Assembly (NCBI GenBank): GCA_963920525.1
Contig: OY986435.1
Coordinates: 102,299,115-102,363,114, forward strand
DNA: 64,000 bases
Reading direction: 5' to 3'
Source of the DNA: Dichetophora obliterata
Lineage: Eukaryota; Arthropoda; Insecta; Diptera; Sciomyzidae
Shown here: positions 55,001 to 64,000 of the stretch, one piece after another
Position numbering within the stretch: the stretch's first letter is position 1
Layout: each line of letters starts with the position of its first letter
Made by a program: the position numbers and the translations under genes
The notes under the pieces: generated by a model
The model's input: only the letters and a program-made list of their open reading frames with translations
What the model was told of the DNA's origin: nothing
Databases searched by the model: none

Positions 55001-55231
55001 TAACAGTTATTTTGTGCCATTTATTTTTCGGTCGAAAATAGCGGGCAATTTAAATTTTTTTAAAGTCCGCTTGGCCGACAAAAATTCATAAAGCCACTTT
55101 TTTCATCTCATCGGCGAGCACATTTTGAGCTATAAAGCTTTTTTTAGTTTTATCATTTTTTTATTCGCCTTTGAAAAATACAAACTGCTTTGACAAATCT
55201 TTGACCGAAAAAAGGCACAAAATAACTGTTA
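55001..55231. mobile_element. MITE, 231 bp, TAACAGTTATTTTGTGCC ends
   Basis: Inverted ends TAACAGTTATTTTGTGCC and complement, continuing with TTTTTTTCGGTC. No TSD is obvious. Non-coding. Confidence 0.7.
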
Positions 55232-55239
55232 TTTTTTAC

Positions 55240-55930
55240 TTAAAAACAGTACTCAAAAGTAACAGCAGCTAGTTAAATTTTGGGGGGAAAAAATTATTTT
55301 TTCCTATTTTCTAAAAATATAATATTTCAAAAGTATTCTCTAAGAAGTTCAGACTAATCGGGTTATTATTTATGGAGAGTCAAAACTTTAAACGCGTTTT
55401 TCTCAAAACCATGTTTTTGAAGTCGGTGATTACTGTAATTTTAGAACGGCTTTGCCGATCAGTTTGAAATTGTTCTCACTTATTCTATACAATATTGTCC
55501 TCTTGATGAACGAACAATTTTTTTGACGATTATTTTTTTATAGCCGAAAATATGAGTAAAATACTGGTCAAATTAGCAACTTTGAATTTGAACATCCGCC
55601 ATTTTTCGAAAAATCAAAATTTTTAAAATTTCTTTGGTAATCAGGAGCATTCTTTCATTAGCTAATGAACTCTTTTTTTATTTCTAAAAAAAAAATATTT
55701 TTTTCAAATATATATTTTTCATGTAAAAAAAAGTTATTATTAAATTAAATGTTAAATTTATTGTTATTAAATGTGTGGCTACAAAAAATCCTAAACAAGA
55801 CCTTTTCCTGTACGACACAACTAGTTGTGCCTCCTTAAATTGCATTTTACCGGACAAAATATGATATTTTTTCATTTGACCTTGAAAAAACTAGCGTTTC
55901 AATTTTTAAGCATAAAGTTATGTTTATTAA
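55240..55930. other. Stretch without recognised gene
   Basis: AT-rich; the minus-strand open stretch 55684-55875 is chance-like. Confidence 0.45.
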
Positions 55931-55937
55931 ATATTAA

Positions 55938-56540
55938 TATGGAGGTCATTTAGGAAAAAACTTTAATTAAATGGTAGAGCTCGACTAAACGGAAACAGCT
56001 GAAAACAAAATCAGCAAAAATTCTAAAAATAACTTCAGTAAACATGCTTTGTTAGTGCAGACTTCCAGCAGGCTGTTGGACTACATATAATTACAAGAGC
56101 ATAGAGACTAAAGTAAAACAGAAATACAACAACAAATGTGAAATTATGAAATTGAGAAAAAACTGAGAAATTGACACTTCAAAATCTCATCGCCCCGGTG
56201 GAGCAGTGCGTTAATGCGCGCTTGCACGGGTATCACAAAGATTTCTGATGACGTCCTTAGCCAGACAGAAATTGCAATCAGATCAGCTAGTGATTTTTTC
56301 CTTTTCATATTGAAAAAACTTTGATGTTGTTGTTGTTTCTTTGGAAAGATTCGTTAGAACAAATTAATTGTTCTAACCTTGACCTTAAGCTCAATAAACG
56401 ATTTTAAACTATCAAACAACTAGAATTTGTATTTAAAATCAAGTCTGATTAAAACTATCAAACATTTAGAATTTGTATTTAAATCATATAAAGTCAACAT
56501 AATAAATATAGAGGTCATTTAGGAAAAAACTTTAATTTAT
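55938..56540 (+). repeat. SINE-like repeat between two 32-bp direct repeats
   Basis: A phrase GAGGTCATTTAGGAAAAAAC with TTTAATT following occurs at about 55940 and 56510. Between the copies is a tRNA-like head at 56190-56235 (CGCCCCGGTGGAGCAGTGCG, TTAATGCGCGC) and the body shared with 14320-14550. The body ends with two AAACTATCAAAC blocks. The head has only a box A-like motif; box B was not found. Confidence 0.5.
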
Positions 56541-57046
56541 TTCTGAAAATAAAAATACAATACAAACAAAATCTTTGAAAGTTCCAAATATCTAAATTGG
56601 ATGCAATCTCGTTTTGTATCATGATACAATTTCGAAGAAGGCCCACATTTTTTGCTCGCTCACCCATCAAATTAAACAACACGGAAGTGCTGAAGTTATC
56701 AAAATTACAAAAGTTTATAGAAACGTCATAACAAATATAAATATTATTTGTAATTTTTATTGGATAAAAAAACAAAAGAAACGAGCAAAATTTTTTTAGT
56801 CTCCACTTTATTTTGCGAGTTGCGGCGTTTAAAGAAAAATTATAAAAATAGTGAAAATTATGAACTTTTTAATGTTTTATTTCTTCGAAACCAATAGAGG
56901 TAAAATCTTTCAACATCTTTTATTTGAATATAAAAATCTAAGATTTTAATATGAGCATTTCTATAGAAAAGTCTACAGTGACCAAAAAATTAAAACTTAT
57001 TAAAAACTTATTACTTTATGATATAAGTTATAATAAAACTTATTAT
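56541..57046. other. AT-rich spacer before LINE copy 3
   Basis: No gene recognised. Two overlapping open stretches on opposite strands (56515-56775, 56614-56799) look random. Confidence 0.5.
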
Positions 57047-59040
57047 TTTTCACGTCTTCATCCTGACACAACTGTTGAAAATGTATTTACGTTTATCAAA
57101 CATACCAACTTGTTGAGTCAAAACGAATTTTTTTTCATGTAAAAAAATAGGGAATAAACCTTCCCATGCTTTCTTCATTCTAACAGTTCCAGCTGAAGAG
57201 TTTGCAAATGTTTTAAATTCTAATTTATGGACCGAGAATATATTCGTTTCAGAGTTTCTGCCTAAGAATAAGTCTAGAAGGACGACTCAATCTGTCCGTC
57301 AAACTCAAGAATAATGAAAAGGCTATCTCTTTACTGTCAAAATGTAAGGGGATACGCTCTACGACTCGAGACATATTTTTAATGTCTTATCGCATTGACT
57401 GAAACGTGGGTCAATGGAAGCATTACTGACTTGGAATTGTTGGTAATAGTTTTGAAGTATATAGAAAGGACAGGCATTCTGGCAATACTTCTGCTGTCGG
57501 CGGTGGTGTATTATTAGCTGTTAGGAACTCCTTCGTTAGTTCCGTTATCGATATTCCTCGCTCTTCTAATATCGAACTTATATGCATTAAGGTTGTACAT
57601 TGTAATTCTAATGTATATGTAGTTAATGCTTATGTTCCTCCAAAGAGCAGTGTGGAAATTTATGCAAGCCTTGCGGATTGCATAGAATACGTTATAAATA
57701 TTCTTGACGTCAGTGACGACATTTTATTGTTGGCTGATTTTAATCTGCCTGACTTGAAATGGGAATCTTCAGACGATGATACATATTTTTGTGCATCTAA
57801 TTCGAAGACACGCCAAGAGCATATATTTGTTGATAATATATGTTCTGACTTTCAACAAATAAGTTGTATTTATAATAATCGTGAAAGACTTCTTGACCTG
57901 GTCTTAACTACAGACTGTAACAACGTAATTGTTAAGAGGGCCCTTCACGCTCTAACTTCTGTTGATGACTACCATCCACCACTGAGCATATGGTACAAGT
58001 CCGACATAGAAAACATAGTGAATTCCAACTCAATAGATAAAGTTTATTAATTCAATTTTTAAAAATCCTTCTTTTTTAAGTTGAATCATTTACTTCATAG
58101 TAAACTTAATATAATCTTAGAATATTTTAATGGTAATAATCTTAAAGATTCAATTAATTGTTTTTATATGGAAATCTTTATTATGTTTTTTGAGTTTGTG
58201 CTGTATAGCCGCAAATTTGCGAAAAATTGGTCCATAAGGGGATAAAATACTCTTCGCAACAACAGGAATAGGGCATGGAAGAAATATGTCTGTAGCTTTG
58301 ACTTAAACCTATAAGCGTTTGTTTCTGGATTTTGAAAGCTGCTTAGCTACCTTGTATCACAATTATTTAGACAGTATTAAGCTGAGAATATTGTCTGATC
58401 CAAAGAAGTTTTGGGGTTTCATAAACACAAAGAAAATGTATGATGGATTTCCTCCATCATTTAAAACTCCTGATGGATTAACTGACAATCCCGTCATAAT
58501 TTGTGGCCTATTTGCCAATTTCTTTAAAGAGACATTCTGTTCAGACTCTTTTAATCCTGATGAAGAGTATTTTGAATATATGAACTATATACCCTATATC
58601 TTTTATTTCAGAGGATATTTTTAAGTATATTGGATCGATCGAAGAAGATTTTAATGCTGTACCTGACGGAATCCCTGCTGCAGTGTTAACGCAATGTGGT
58701 TCCGTTCTTAGCCAATCACTGTCCATGTTATTCAATAAATCAATTAGGGAATGTAATTTTTTACTTTTTTGGAAAAATCTTTTATAAGTCCTATTTATAA
58801 AAAAGGTTGTAGGAATGATATAAACAACTATAAGCCTATCGCTAAACTCTCATCGATTTCAAAACTTTTCGAGCGGCTCGTGTATGATCGTGTGAAGATT
58901 CATTGTGGGAAGGTCATGACAACTCGTCAGCATGGATTTGTTACTGGCAGATCCAATGTGTCTAATCTCCTCGAGTTTTTTGCATATTTAAACTAAAGTT
59001 AATGGGTTTTCCACAATTTTTCGTAAGCTGGATCCAATCG
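57047..59040 (+). mobile_element. CR1-like LINE copy 3, left part
   Basis: 5'-truncated copy of the 22.5-26.1 kb LINE. Starts inside ORF1 (LHPDTTVENVFTFIKHTNL). The ORF1 end lies at about 57310. The endonuclease follows (AVGGGVLLAVRN.., LLADFNLPDLKW where copy 2 has LLGDFNLP; the 57652-58050 block is open and lacks copy 2's local duplication). The reverse transcriptase runs from 58620 (GIPAAVLTQCGSVL, ISPIYKKGCRND, HGFVTGRSNVSNL). The segment with the first catalytic Asp (IYTDFSKAFD) is deleted. Interrupted at 59041. Confidence 0.85.
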
Positions 59041-59042
59041 TA

Positions 59043-60366
59043 GAACAAAAAAATATCGTCAGTAAATTCAAACGATATTTGCGGTCACTTTACTGTCAAT
59101 ACAATTGTTGTTGCACAGTTACTATTTTTTCGTTTGAAATTACCGATCAAAAATTGCAACTGTATTGTAGCAAAATTGTTATGGGGCATGATCAAAGCTC
59201 CCATCTCTTTTTTCGCCAAAAACAGGACAAATTGACAAAATTTTCAAGATTTTACAGGATTTTCAGGACGTTTCGCAAAAAACAGGACGTTTTCGCAGGA
59301 CGCAATTTAGAGTCTAAAAGTTATTATTACTTGTATGTTCAAAGAATTAAAATAAGCATTTTCATTGATAGAATTATCAAATTTGTTATTTAGTATAAGA
59401 ATTGTAGCATAAACTTCAGATATCAATTAATATTAGGTATTTGTATTTAATATGTAATTTTGTTAAAACAAAAATAAAATTCAATCTTATACAAATATTA
59501 ATTTTTTTTAATACAACAAAAACAACAAAAACAAAAAAAAAATCCAAATTGGTTTTATAAAAATGGCACGTTAATTAGATTTTCCAGGTATTACTTTGCA
59601 TTTTGAGCAGAACACCTCACTATAAATATTTGTTTTTTCCAGGAATGAATATTTTTTAAGTTGATTGCTTAACACACTTTTTCGCTTCGCACAGAAAATT
59701 TGCACAGAAACTTTTAACAAGTTCGTAAAAAAAGTAAAAGTGTGTTAAGGAAAACTTTGACATATTACTAAAAATAGTATGAATAATAAACAAAGTTGAC
59801 TAAATTGCAAGCATGAGAGAAAATAAAAAAACAGGACAAAATAATAAAGAGCAGGATTTTGAGCCCGTTACACAGGACGCAGGACATTGCTCGAAAAAAC
59901 AGGATTGTCCTGCGAAATACAGGGCGGATGGGAGCGCATGATATAAAACTGGTGTACAACCCAATTTTTTTTTTTTTTTTAAATGAATACAAAAAAATGT
60001 ATGACTTCTTGTTAGTATTACAGTAGTAACACTAAAAATTGTTTCTCAACAGCTTTTGCGGTATTACTACTGTATAATTGTAACCTAAAAGTTTTACAGT
60101 AAATCCACAGTTAAAATTGTTATTCAACAATTTCTATAGTAAAGCTACTGTAAATTTGTTAGCCAAGAAGTTTTGCAGTACATGCACTGTAAAAATTGTT
60201 ATTAAACAACTTCTGCGGTAGAGCTACTGTAAGGCTGTTACTCAACAAGGTTTACAGTAGGTTACAATTTCTTAACGGTAGAATTTACAATTTTCATCGT
60301 TTGGCTCGCTTTCAATCGACAGTTTACCGTTCGTATCGGTAGAATTTACTGTAAATTTTTTCTGAG
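59043..60366. mobile_element. 1.3-kb TA-flanked element inserted in LINE copy 3
   Basis: Flanked by a duplicated TA (59041-59042, 60367-60368). Removing it and one TA gives WIQSYLTERSYQLR in frame. The ends are imperfect inverted repeats (GAACAAAAAAATATCGTCAG..; complement of CTCAGAAAAAATTTACAG.., then AGTAAATTC on both). It contains ACAGTA/ACTGTAAA-rich tandem units of about 60 bp at 60000-60260, and a nested part with CAGGACR repeats (59195-59930). TA target and ends suggest Tc1/mariner type, non-autonomous. Confidence 0.75.
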
Positions 60367-60368
60367 TA

Positions 60369-60752
60369 TCTGACAGAGCGATCTTATCAATTACGATTCA
60401 AATACGTCTGCTGAATTTATTGCTGCATCAGGTGTTCCTCAAGGTAGCCACCTTGGTCCACTTCTGTTTATTTGAGCCATTAATGACGTAACCCACATCA
60501 TCAAACACTCTCATCTACTTATCTATGCAGATGATATGAAAATATACAGAACAATAGATGCTAAAGACAATTCAGATCTACTCCAGTCTGATTTAAAATC
60601 CTTTAAAGTTTGGTTTTCTAAAAATAATATGTTTCTAAGTCCAGATAAATGCCAAACTATGACCTTTTCGCGAAAAAGGAATAATTTAATTTTTGATTAT
60701 AAGATTAAAGATACTGCTTTAAATTGTGTAGATTCTGTCAAAGATCTTGGTA
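60369..60752 (+). mobile_element. CR1-like LINE copy 3, right part
   Basis: Resumes the reverse transcriptase of copy 3: SGVPQGSHLGPLLFI (then a stop where Trp/Ile would be expected), HLLIYADDMKIYRTIDAKDNSD and NNMFLSPDKCQTMTFSRKRN. Both catalytic segments missing in copy 2 (VPQGS, YADD) are present here, while copy 2 has the one missing here. Ends at CTTGGTA where a Tc1/mariner-type fragment was inserted. Confidence 0.85.
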
Positions 60753-61160
60753 AAGGGTCCGCCATCTAACTTTTTTTTTCAACTAGTGCTTATTTCGTGA
60801 ATAGTAACACTTAACTCATGTCTGATTTGACAGATAATTAATTTTATCCTTCCGCTGAACGAATATGGTTGTGTATACGCTTGAACAACGCTGGGAAATA
60901 TTCCGACATTACTTTGAAAATCATAGTCATGTTGCAGAATGTGTGCGAAAATTGCGTACGGATTTTGGAAGAAGAGAAGCACCGTCAGCTCCGTATGTTC
61001 GTTATCTTGTGAAAAAAGTGAAAGAAACTGGCATCCTCATCGATAAACCAAAGCGTGAAAAGCCAAAAGCAGTGCGTACACCCGAGAATATTGCTGCTGT
61101 GGCAAAAATAAAAAATAAAATAAAAAATAAAAAAAGGATATCTTAAAACCTCCACGCAAT
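60753..61160 (+). pseudogene. Tc1/mariner-type transposase N-terminus (DUF4817-like)
   Basis: Preceded by TA and the terminus AAGGGTCCGCCATCTAAC. The open stretch 60865-61146 (TLEQRWEIFRHYFENHSHVA, CVRKLRTDFGRREAPSAPYV, KETGILIDKPKR) is the helix-turn-helix N-terminal domain called DUF4817 in insect mariner-type transposases. The DDE catalytic core and the right end are missing, so it is truncated after about 90 residues. Confidence 0.7.
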
Positions 61161-61375
61161 TAAAGCTGGGGTAAATCAGAATGTATTCTGACCAGCAAAA
61201 AACTGAAACATTTGGAATTACTTGATTCATTATTTTTACAGTGTGTATAAAAGTTCGCTGTAGCGGACTCTGCCAGCACTCGTGTTATTGGTAATTCTTC
61301 ATTGCATCCATAGATATATTGCATCGCATAATAGAATAATACAGCGTTGTAGTTGTAATCATACACAGAAAATAA
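61161..61375. other. Short spacer
   Basis: No feature recognised. Confidence 0.4.
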
Positions 61376-61925
61376 TATTGTTCGTAAATTTTACGAATAC
61401 TGTTCGTACAGTTGAATACGTTCATTTTTAGGAATTCAACCCTGCACATTTAACGTACCGAACGTTAGCTGCACAAAACTGCATTCGCTAATAACATTCG
61501 TCAAGTTTTGTTCACACGGACAACGAAGCAATACGTACATCGAACGTATTTCTGATTTTAGACATTGAAATAGACATTTTTTACATAGTAACGTATGTAA
61601 ACGTACATATAACGAATAACTGTAACGTATCCTTACGTACTCACAACGCATTACATTGACACACACGTACGAATTAATAACGTTGTACGAATGAGAATTT
61701 ATACGTACAGTTTGTTACAAATTAACGTAAGGATACGTACAGATATCGTTGAATGTATACGTACTTGTACGTTTAAGATACGTATTACGTCCAAGCGTTG
61801 CGTTTATGAAAAATTGCAAACAATTTTGTACGTACAAGTACGTATTGACAACGAATAACAATTAAGTGCTGCGTTACATTGAACGCACTTGTACGTACAT
61901 ACAAATACCGAGCGCGTGAAATCTG
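61376..61925 (+). repeat. ACGTA-rich diverged array, left block
   Basis: About 0.55 kb full of CGTACGTAC, TACGTAC and AACGTA words (for example at 61530, 61615, 61700 and 61830). Periodicity is loose. Comparable to the better-kept array at 63600-64000; the two blocks surround the zinc-finger ORF region. Confidence 0.55.
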
Positions 61926-62081
61926 TTGCTGAGTTCAAATTACTTTGTGTTTGTACAGCGTCGGTAAAGCACATGCGTCGGCAAAGTGTGATTTGCAGCC
62001 ACCAAGTAATTTCTTAATAAAATTATATTATTTAAAATTTATAATATTTAAACAAGTTTATTTAAAAATTATATCTTCAAA

Positions 62082-62291
62082 ATGTTTTGTTTTCTGTGCC
62101 AAGAACGTTTTAGTGAAGTTAATTTATTAGTTGTTCATTTAAAGAAAAAACATCAACTGCACACTAATAGTTCATTTCGATGCTATATTAAAGAATGCGC
62201 TCTTCTATTTAAAAATTCATCAAGCTATAAAAAACATTTGGTTCGAAAACATGGCGTAAATGACAAAAAAAAAATCTTTTTAACTTGGTAG
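62082..62291 (+). CDS. Small zinc-finger protein, probably part of a mobile element
   Basis: 69 residues with two C2H2-type fingers: FCFLCQERFS..VVHLKKKH (C-x2-C..H-x4-H) and FRCYIKECALLF..KKHLVRKH (C-x4-C..H-x4-H). It ends in an A-run and a stop just before GGTAGTAAC, a possible splice donor. An acceptor-like TTTAATTTAAG follows at 62330, but the frame across does not join cleanly with the next block. Similar finger-plus-unknown-domain proteins are common in insect genomes and I suspect, but cannot show, a transposon origin. The initiator is a good ATG after AT-rich leader. Confidence 0.5.
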   Translation: MFCFLCQERFSEVNLLVVHLKKKHQLHTNSSFRCYIKECALLFKNSSSYKKHLVRKHGVNDKKKIFLTW

Positions 62292-62332
62292 TAACTTATG
62301 ACTAATAATATTTACTTTGTTTAATTTAAGAT

Positions 62333-62833
62333 GCTACAGCTGTGAAATTGTTGTGGTCAATGCATGCATATTTAATACCTACCCAAAAAATAGCCCAAAA
62401 GGACAACAACGGGAAAAAAGTCTTAATTAAATACACAGTCAAGAGCTCACAGGAATCATTTCTATTTGTTGGGAGCAGTGCGCAAGAACTCGATGACCAC
62501 ATTGCATTTTTGAATACAAAACCTGGAGGAAGCATTCAACCTTTTTTACTTGCTGTTGGTGATAAAAACTTTAAGTGTTTTCAAAGCTTTTATGTTTATC
62601 TTGAAGGAGTAAAATTTTCCTTTCACAACTTTTTAAGAGCATTAGATATATGCTTTAAAGCATTTCATCTTTTTAACTTGGAATATCCTCCACCTTGCAT
62701 CCAGTTTTGGCATTTTGTGGCCAAGCATTTTTATAAATTTGAAAACATTACTATGTCAACTAGACTATCAATAATGCTTGACGCATTAAAGAATCAATTT
62801 TTTGATTTACTTTATCAGCTCTATCTTGAATAA
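62333..62833 (+). CDS. Unknown protein block downstream of zinc fingers
   Basis: About 165 open codons (ATAVKLLWSMHAYLIP, GKKVLIKYTVKSSQESFLFVG, LLAVGDKNFKCFQSFYVYLEG, LFNLEYPPPCIQFWHFVAKHFY). Only in frame with an exon border near 62330; no good ATG at the start. Probably the second exon of the same gene as the zinc fingers, with a mutated junction. The end of the block (YQLYLE, stop) is created at the border of a MITE inserted at 62828. Function not recognised. Acts as remnant of a larger protein. Confidence 0.45.
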   Translation, partial: ATAVKLLWSMHAYLIPTQKIAQKDNNGKKVLIKYTVKSSQESFLFVGSSAQELDDHIAFLNTKPGGSIQPFLLAVGDKNFKCFQSFYVYLEGVKFSFHNFLRALDICFKAFHLFNLEYPPPCIQFWHFVAKHFYKFENITMSTRLSIMLDALKNQFFDLLYQLYLE

Positions 62834-62994
62834 TTTTTTACACGGAATCGAAAATAGGAGTTTTAATTTTAAGATAAAGTTCAAGCATATTCTGAACCAA
62901 TTTGTTGATGAACCAATTTGCATTAAAAATGTTCTTGAGCTTTATCTTAAAAATTAAAACTCCCTTATCCGATTCCGCGTGAAAAATTATTCAT
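62828..62994. mobile_element. MITE, 167 bp hairpin
   Basis: Inverted ends GAATAATTTTTTACACGGAA and complement of GAATAATTTTTCACGCGGAA, continuing through GGAGTTTTAATTTT and AAGATAAAG. It interrupts the ORF at 62333-62833. Confidence 0.7.
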
Positions 62995-63144
62995 GATATG
63001 ACTGTATAGTTTTTATCAGATTGTGTAGAATTTCGTTTACTGCGATTTAAAACCAATCAACTGGAAATCAGTCGGAATTTTTTTTCAAGGCACCTTAATG
63101 TACAATTATACGTTTTTTCACTTAATACTAGTCATTAACATTAC

Positions 63145-63348
63145 GGGTATTCACGATTCAGTGCACTTGCCAGTGCAGTTGAGTACTTGTTCATTTTACA
63201 AAAACAATATACACGTACGTCAAAAATCTGCACAAGTGCACATTGAAAAAATTTACAGCTGTGAAAAAGTGATAGTAGTGTGTTCACGAAGACTTAGCTG
63301 CAAAAGTCCTCAACTGTGCTGGCAAGTGCACTGAATCGTGAATACCTC
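63145..63348. mobile_element. MITE, 204 bp, GTATTCACGATTCAGTGC ends
   Basis: Left GGGTATTCACGATTCAGTGC and right complement of GAGGTATTCACGATTCAGTGC, with ACTTGCCAG and ACAGTTGAG continuing the match for about 39 bp. The open stretch 63098-63334 is this element. Non-coding. Confidence 0.75.
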
Positions 63349-63526
63349 TATTATTTTTTAATATAAATCTGGGGTTTTGTCTGCCCTGTGATCTGCTGTG
63401 AATTTATTATTATATAATTTAATATTTTAAGAAAAAATCTAAAAAATTAAATGCCAAATACAACTTAAATATAAATATGTATTTTTATTAGTATGTTTAC
63501 TCACATTTGTTTTATTTTAATTTACA

Positions 63527-63600
63527 GGATTTCAAATTTGATGTACAGCGGATCTCTGGATACGGAATGCAAATCAGGTGGGACTCCATGTTAGTTCCAG
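63527..63600 (+). other. Possible exon after acceptor
   Basis: TTTTATTTTAATTTACAG is followed by GATTTCAAATTTGATGTACAGCG.. (DFKFDVQRISGYGMQIR). It may be a later exon of the zinc-finger gene or chance. No donor found before the ACGTA array. Confidence 0.25.
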
Positions 63601-64000
63601 ACTCATTTGCATCGTGCCCACAGACTGATACGTACGTAAAGTTAACATATGGTATACGTTTGAATTTCGTATATACGTGTTCTGAACGTGCAGCGTACGT
63701 AAATAAAACGTATGCTCCATAAATACGTATTTTAAACGTATGCTGTACGTTAAAATGTTCGTGAATACGTATTGTTAATGTAGGCTGTACGTAAAAGGTT
63801 CGTAAATACCTATTTTCAACGTATGGTGTACGTAAAAGTTTATTTAAAACGTATTATGAACGTATGCTGTACGTTATAATTGCATACATGCGTATTTTGA
63901 GCGTATGTTGTACGTAACATTTTCGTAAATTCGTATTTTTAACGTATGCTGTACGTAAAATGTTCGTTAGTACGTATTTTGAACGCGTGGTGTACGTAAA
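63600..64000 (+). repeat. ACGTA tandem array, running off the window
   Basis: Units of about 41-46 bp with phrases AACGTATGCTGTACGTAAAA, TGTTCGTAAATACGTATTTT; at least eight units with substitutions and small indels. Continues past the end of the window. The palindromic word TACGTA recurs in most units. Confidence 0.75.

Noticed and set aside
61376..64000. CRISPR-like array in the ACGTA repeats
   Set aside because: Units are contiguous without unique spacers and the DNA is eukaryotic; it is a tandem satellite.

Overview
This is AT-rich nuclear DNA from a fly (Diptera, probably a schizophoran; the species cannot be fixed from sequence alone). The evidence is two conserved animal genes with short spliceosomal introns and a dense load of typical insect transposable elements: CR1/L2-like, RTE-like and R1/LOA-like LINEs, BEL/Pao, mariner and DUF4817-type Tc1/mariner, hAT, PIF/Harbinger-like MITEs and tRNA-derived SINE-like repeats. 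There is nothing bacterial, no CRISPR array and no intact tRNA or rRNA gene. One SINE-like repeat (about 34.80-35.12 kb) resembles a repeat I recall as common in tephritid and calyptrate flies.

Only two host genes are convincing. (1) UQCRH (complex III hinge protein, Drosophila UQCR-11 type), + strand, 15525-15856: two exons, one 59-bp intron, an intact 90-residue protein. (2) The 3' part of the Rabankyrin-5/ANKFY1 orthologue (Drosophila CG41099 type), - strand: FYVE exon at 31702-31840, a large ankyrin exon at 31907-34231, further ankyrin exons at 50684-50778 and 50853-50987, and a possible one at 51096-51133. The intron between 34.2 and 50.7 kb is 16.45 kb long and packed with mobile DNA. 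The N-terminal (BTB) part of the gene was not found and may lie beyond the window.

Layout: 0.2-3.6 kb, a decayed CR1-like LINE (-). 3.97-13.6 kb, a nested pile: BEL/Pao pol (-), a second LINE (-) carrying an RTE LINE and two MITEs, Harbinger-like elements and BEL/Pao gag (-). 13.67-15.24 kb, Harbinger-like element and MITE. 15.5 kb, UQCRH. 16.6-21.8 kb, MITEs, tandem repeats and a broken mariner with a triplicated catalytic segment. 22.5-26.1 kb, CR1-like LINE copy 2 (+). 26.2-30.7 kb, MITEs, foldback, LINE fragments. 31.7-51.1 kb, ANKFY1 with its TE-filled intron (SINE, foldback, hAT, LINE 3' ends, tandem repeats and a cluster of long-inverted-repeat elements). 51.1-57 kb, mostly sparse DNA, a LINE 3' end and SINE-like heads. 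57-60.8 kb, CR1-like LINE copy 3 (+), interrupted by a TA-flanked element and cut off by a DUF4817-type fragment. 61.4-64 kb, an ACGTA-rich zone around a zinc-finger ORF.

The best candidate for something poorly described is the 3.5-kb element at 45271-48773. It has long terminal inverted repeats, a multi-exon transposase-like gene broken by two frameshifts and one stop, and two smaller inverted-repeat elements with related termini directly behind it, all set in TA-rich sequence.
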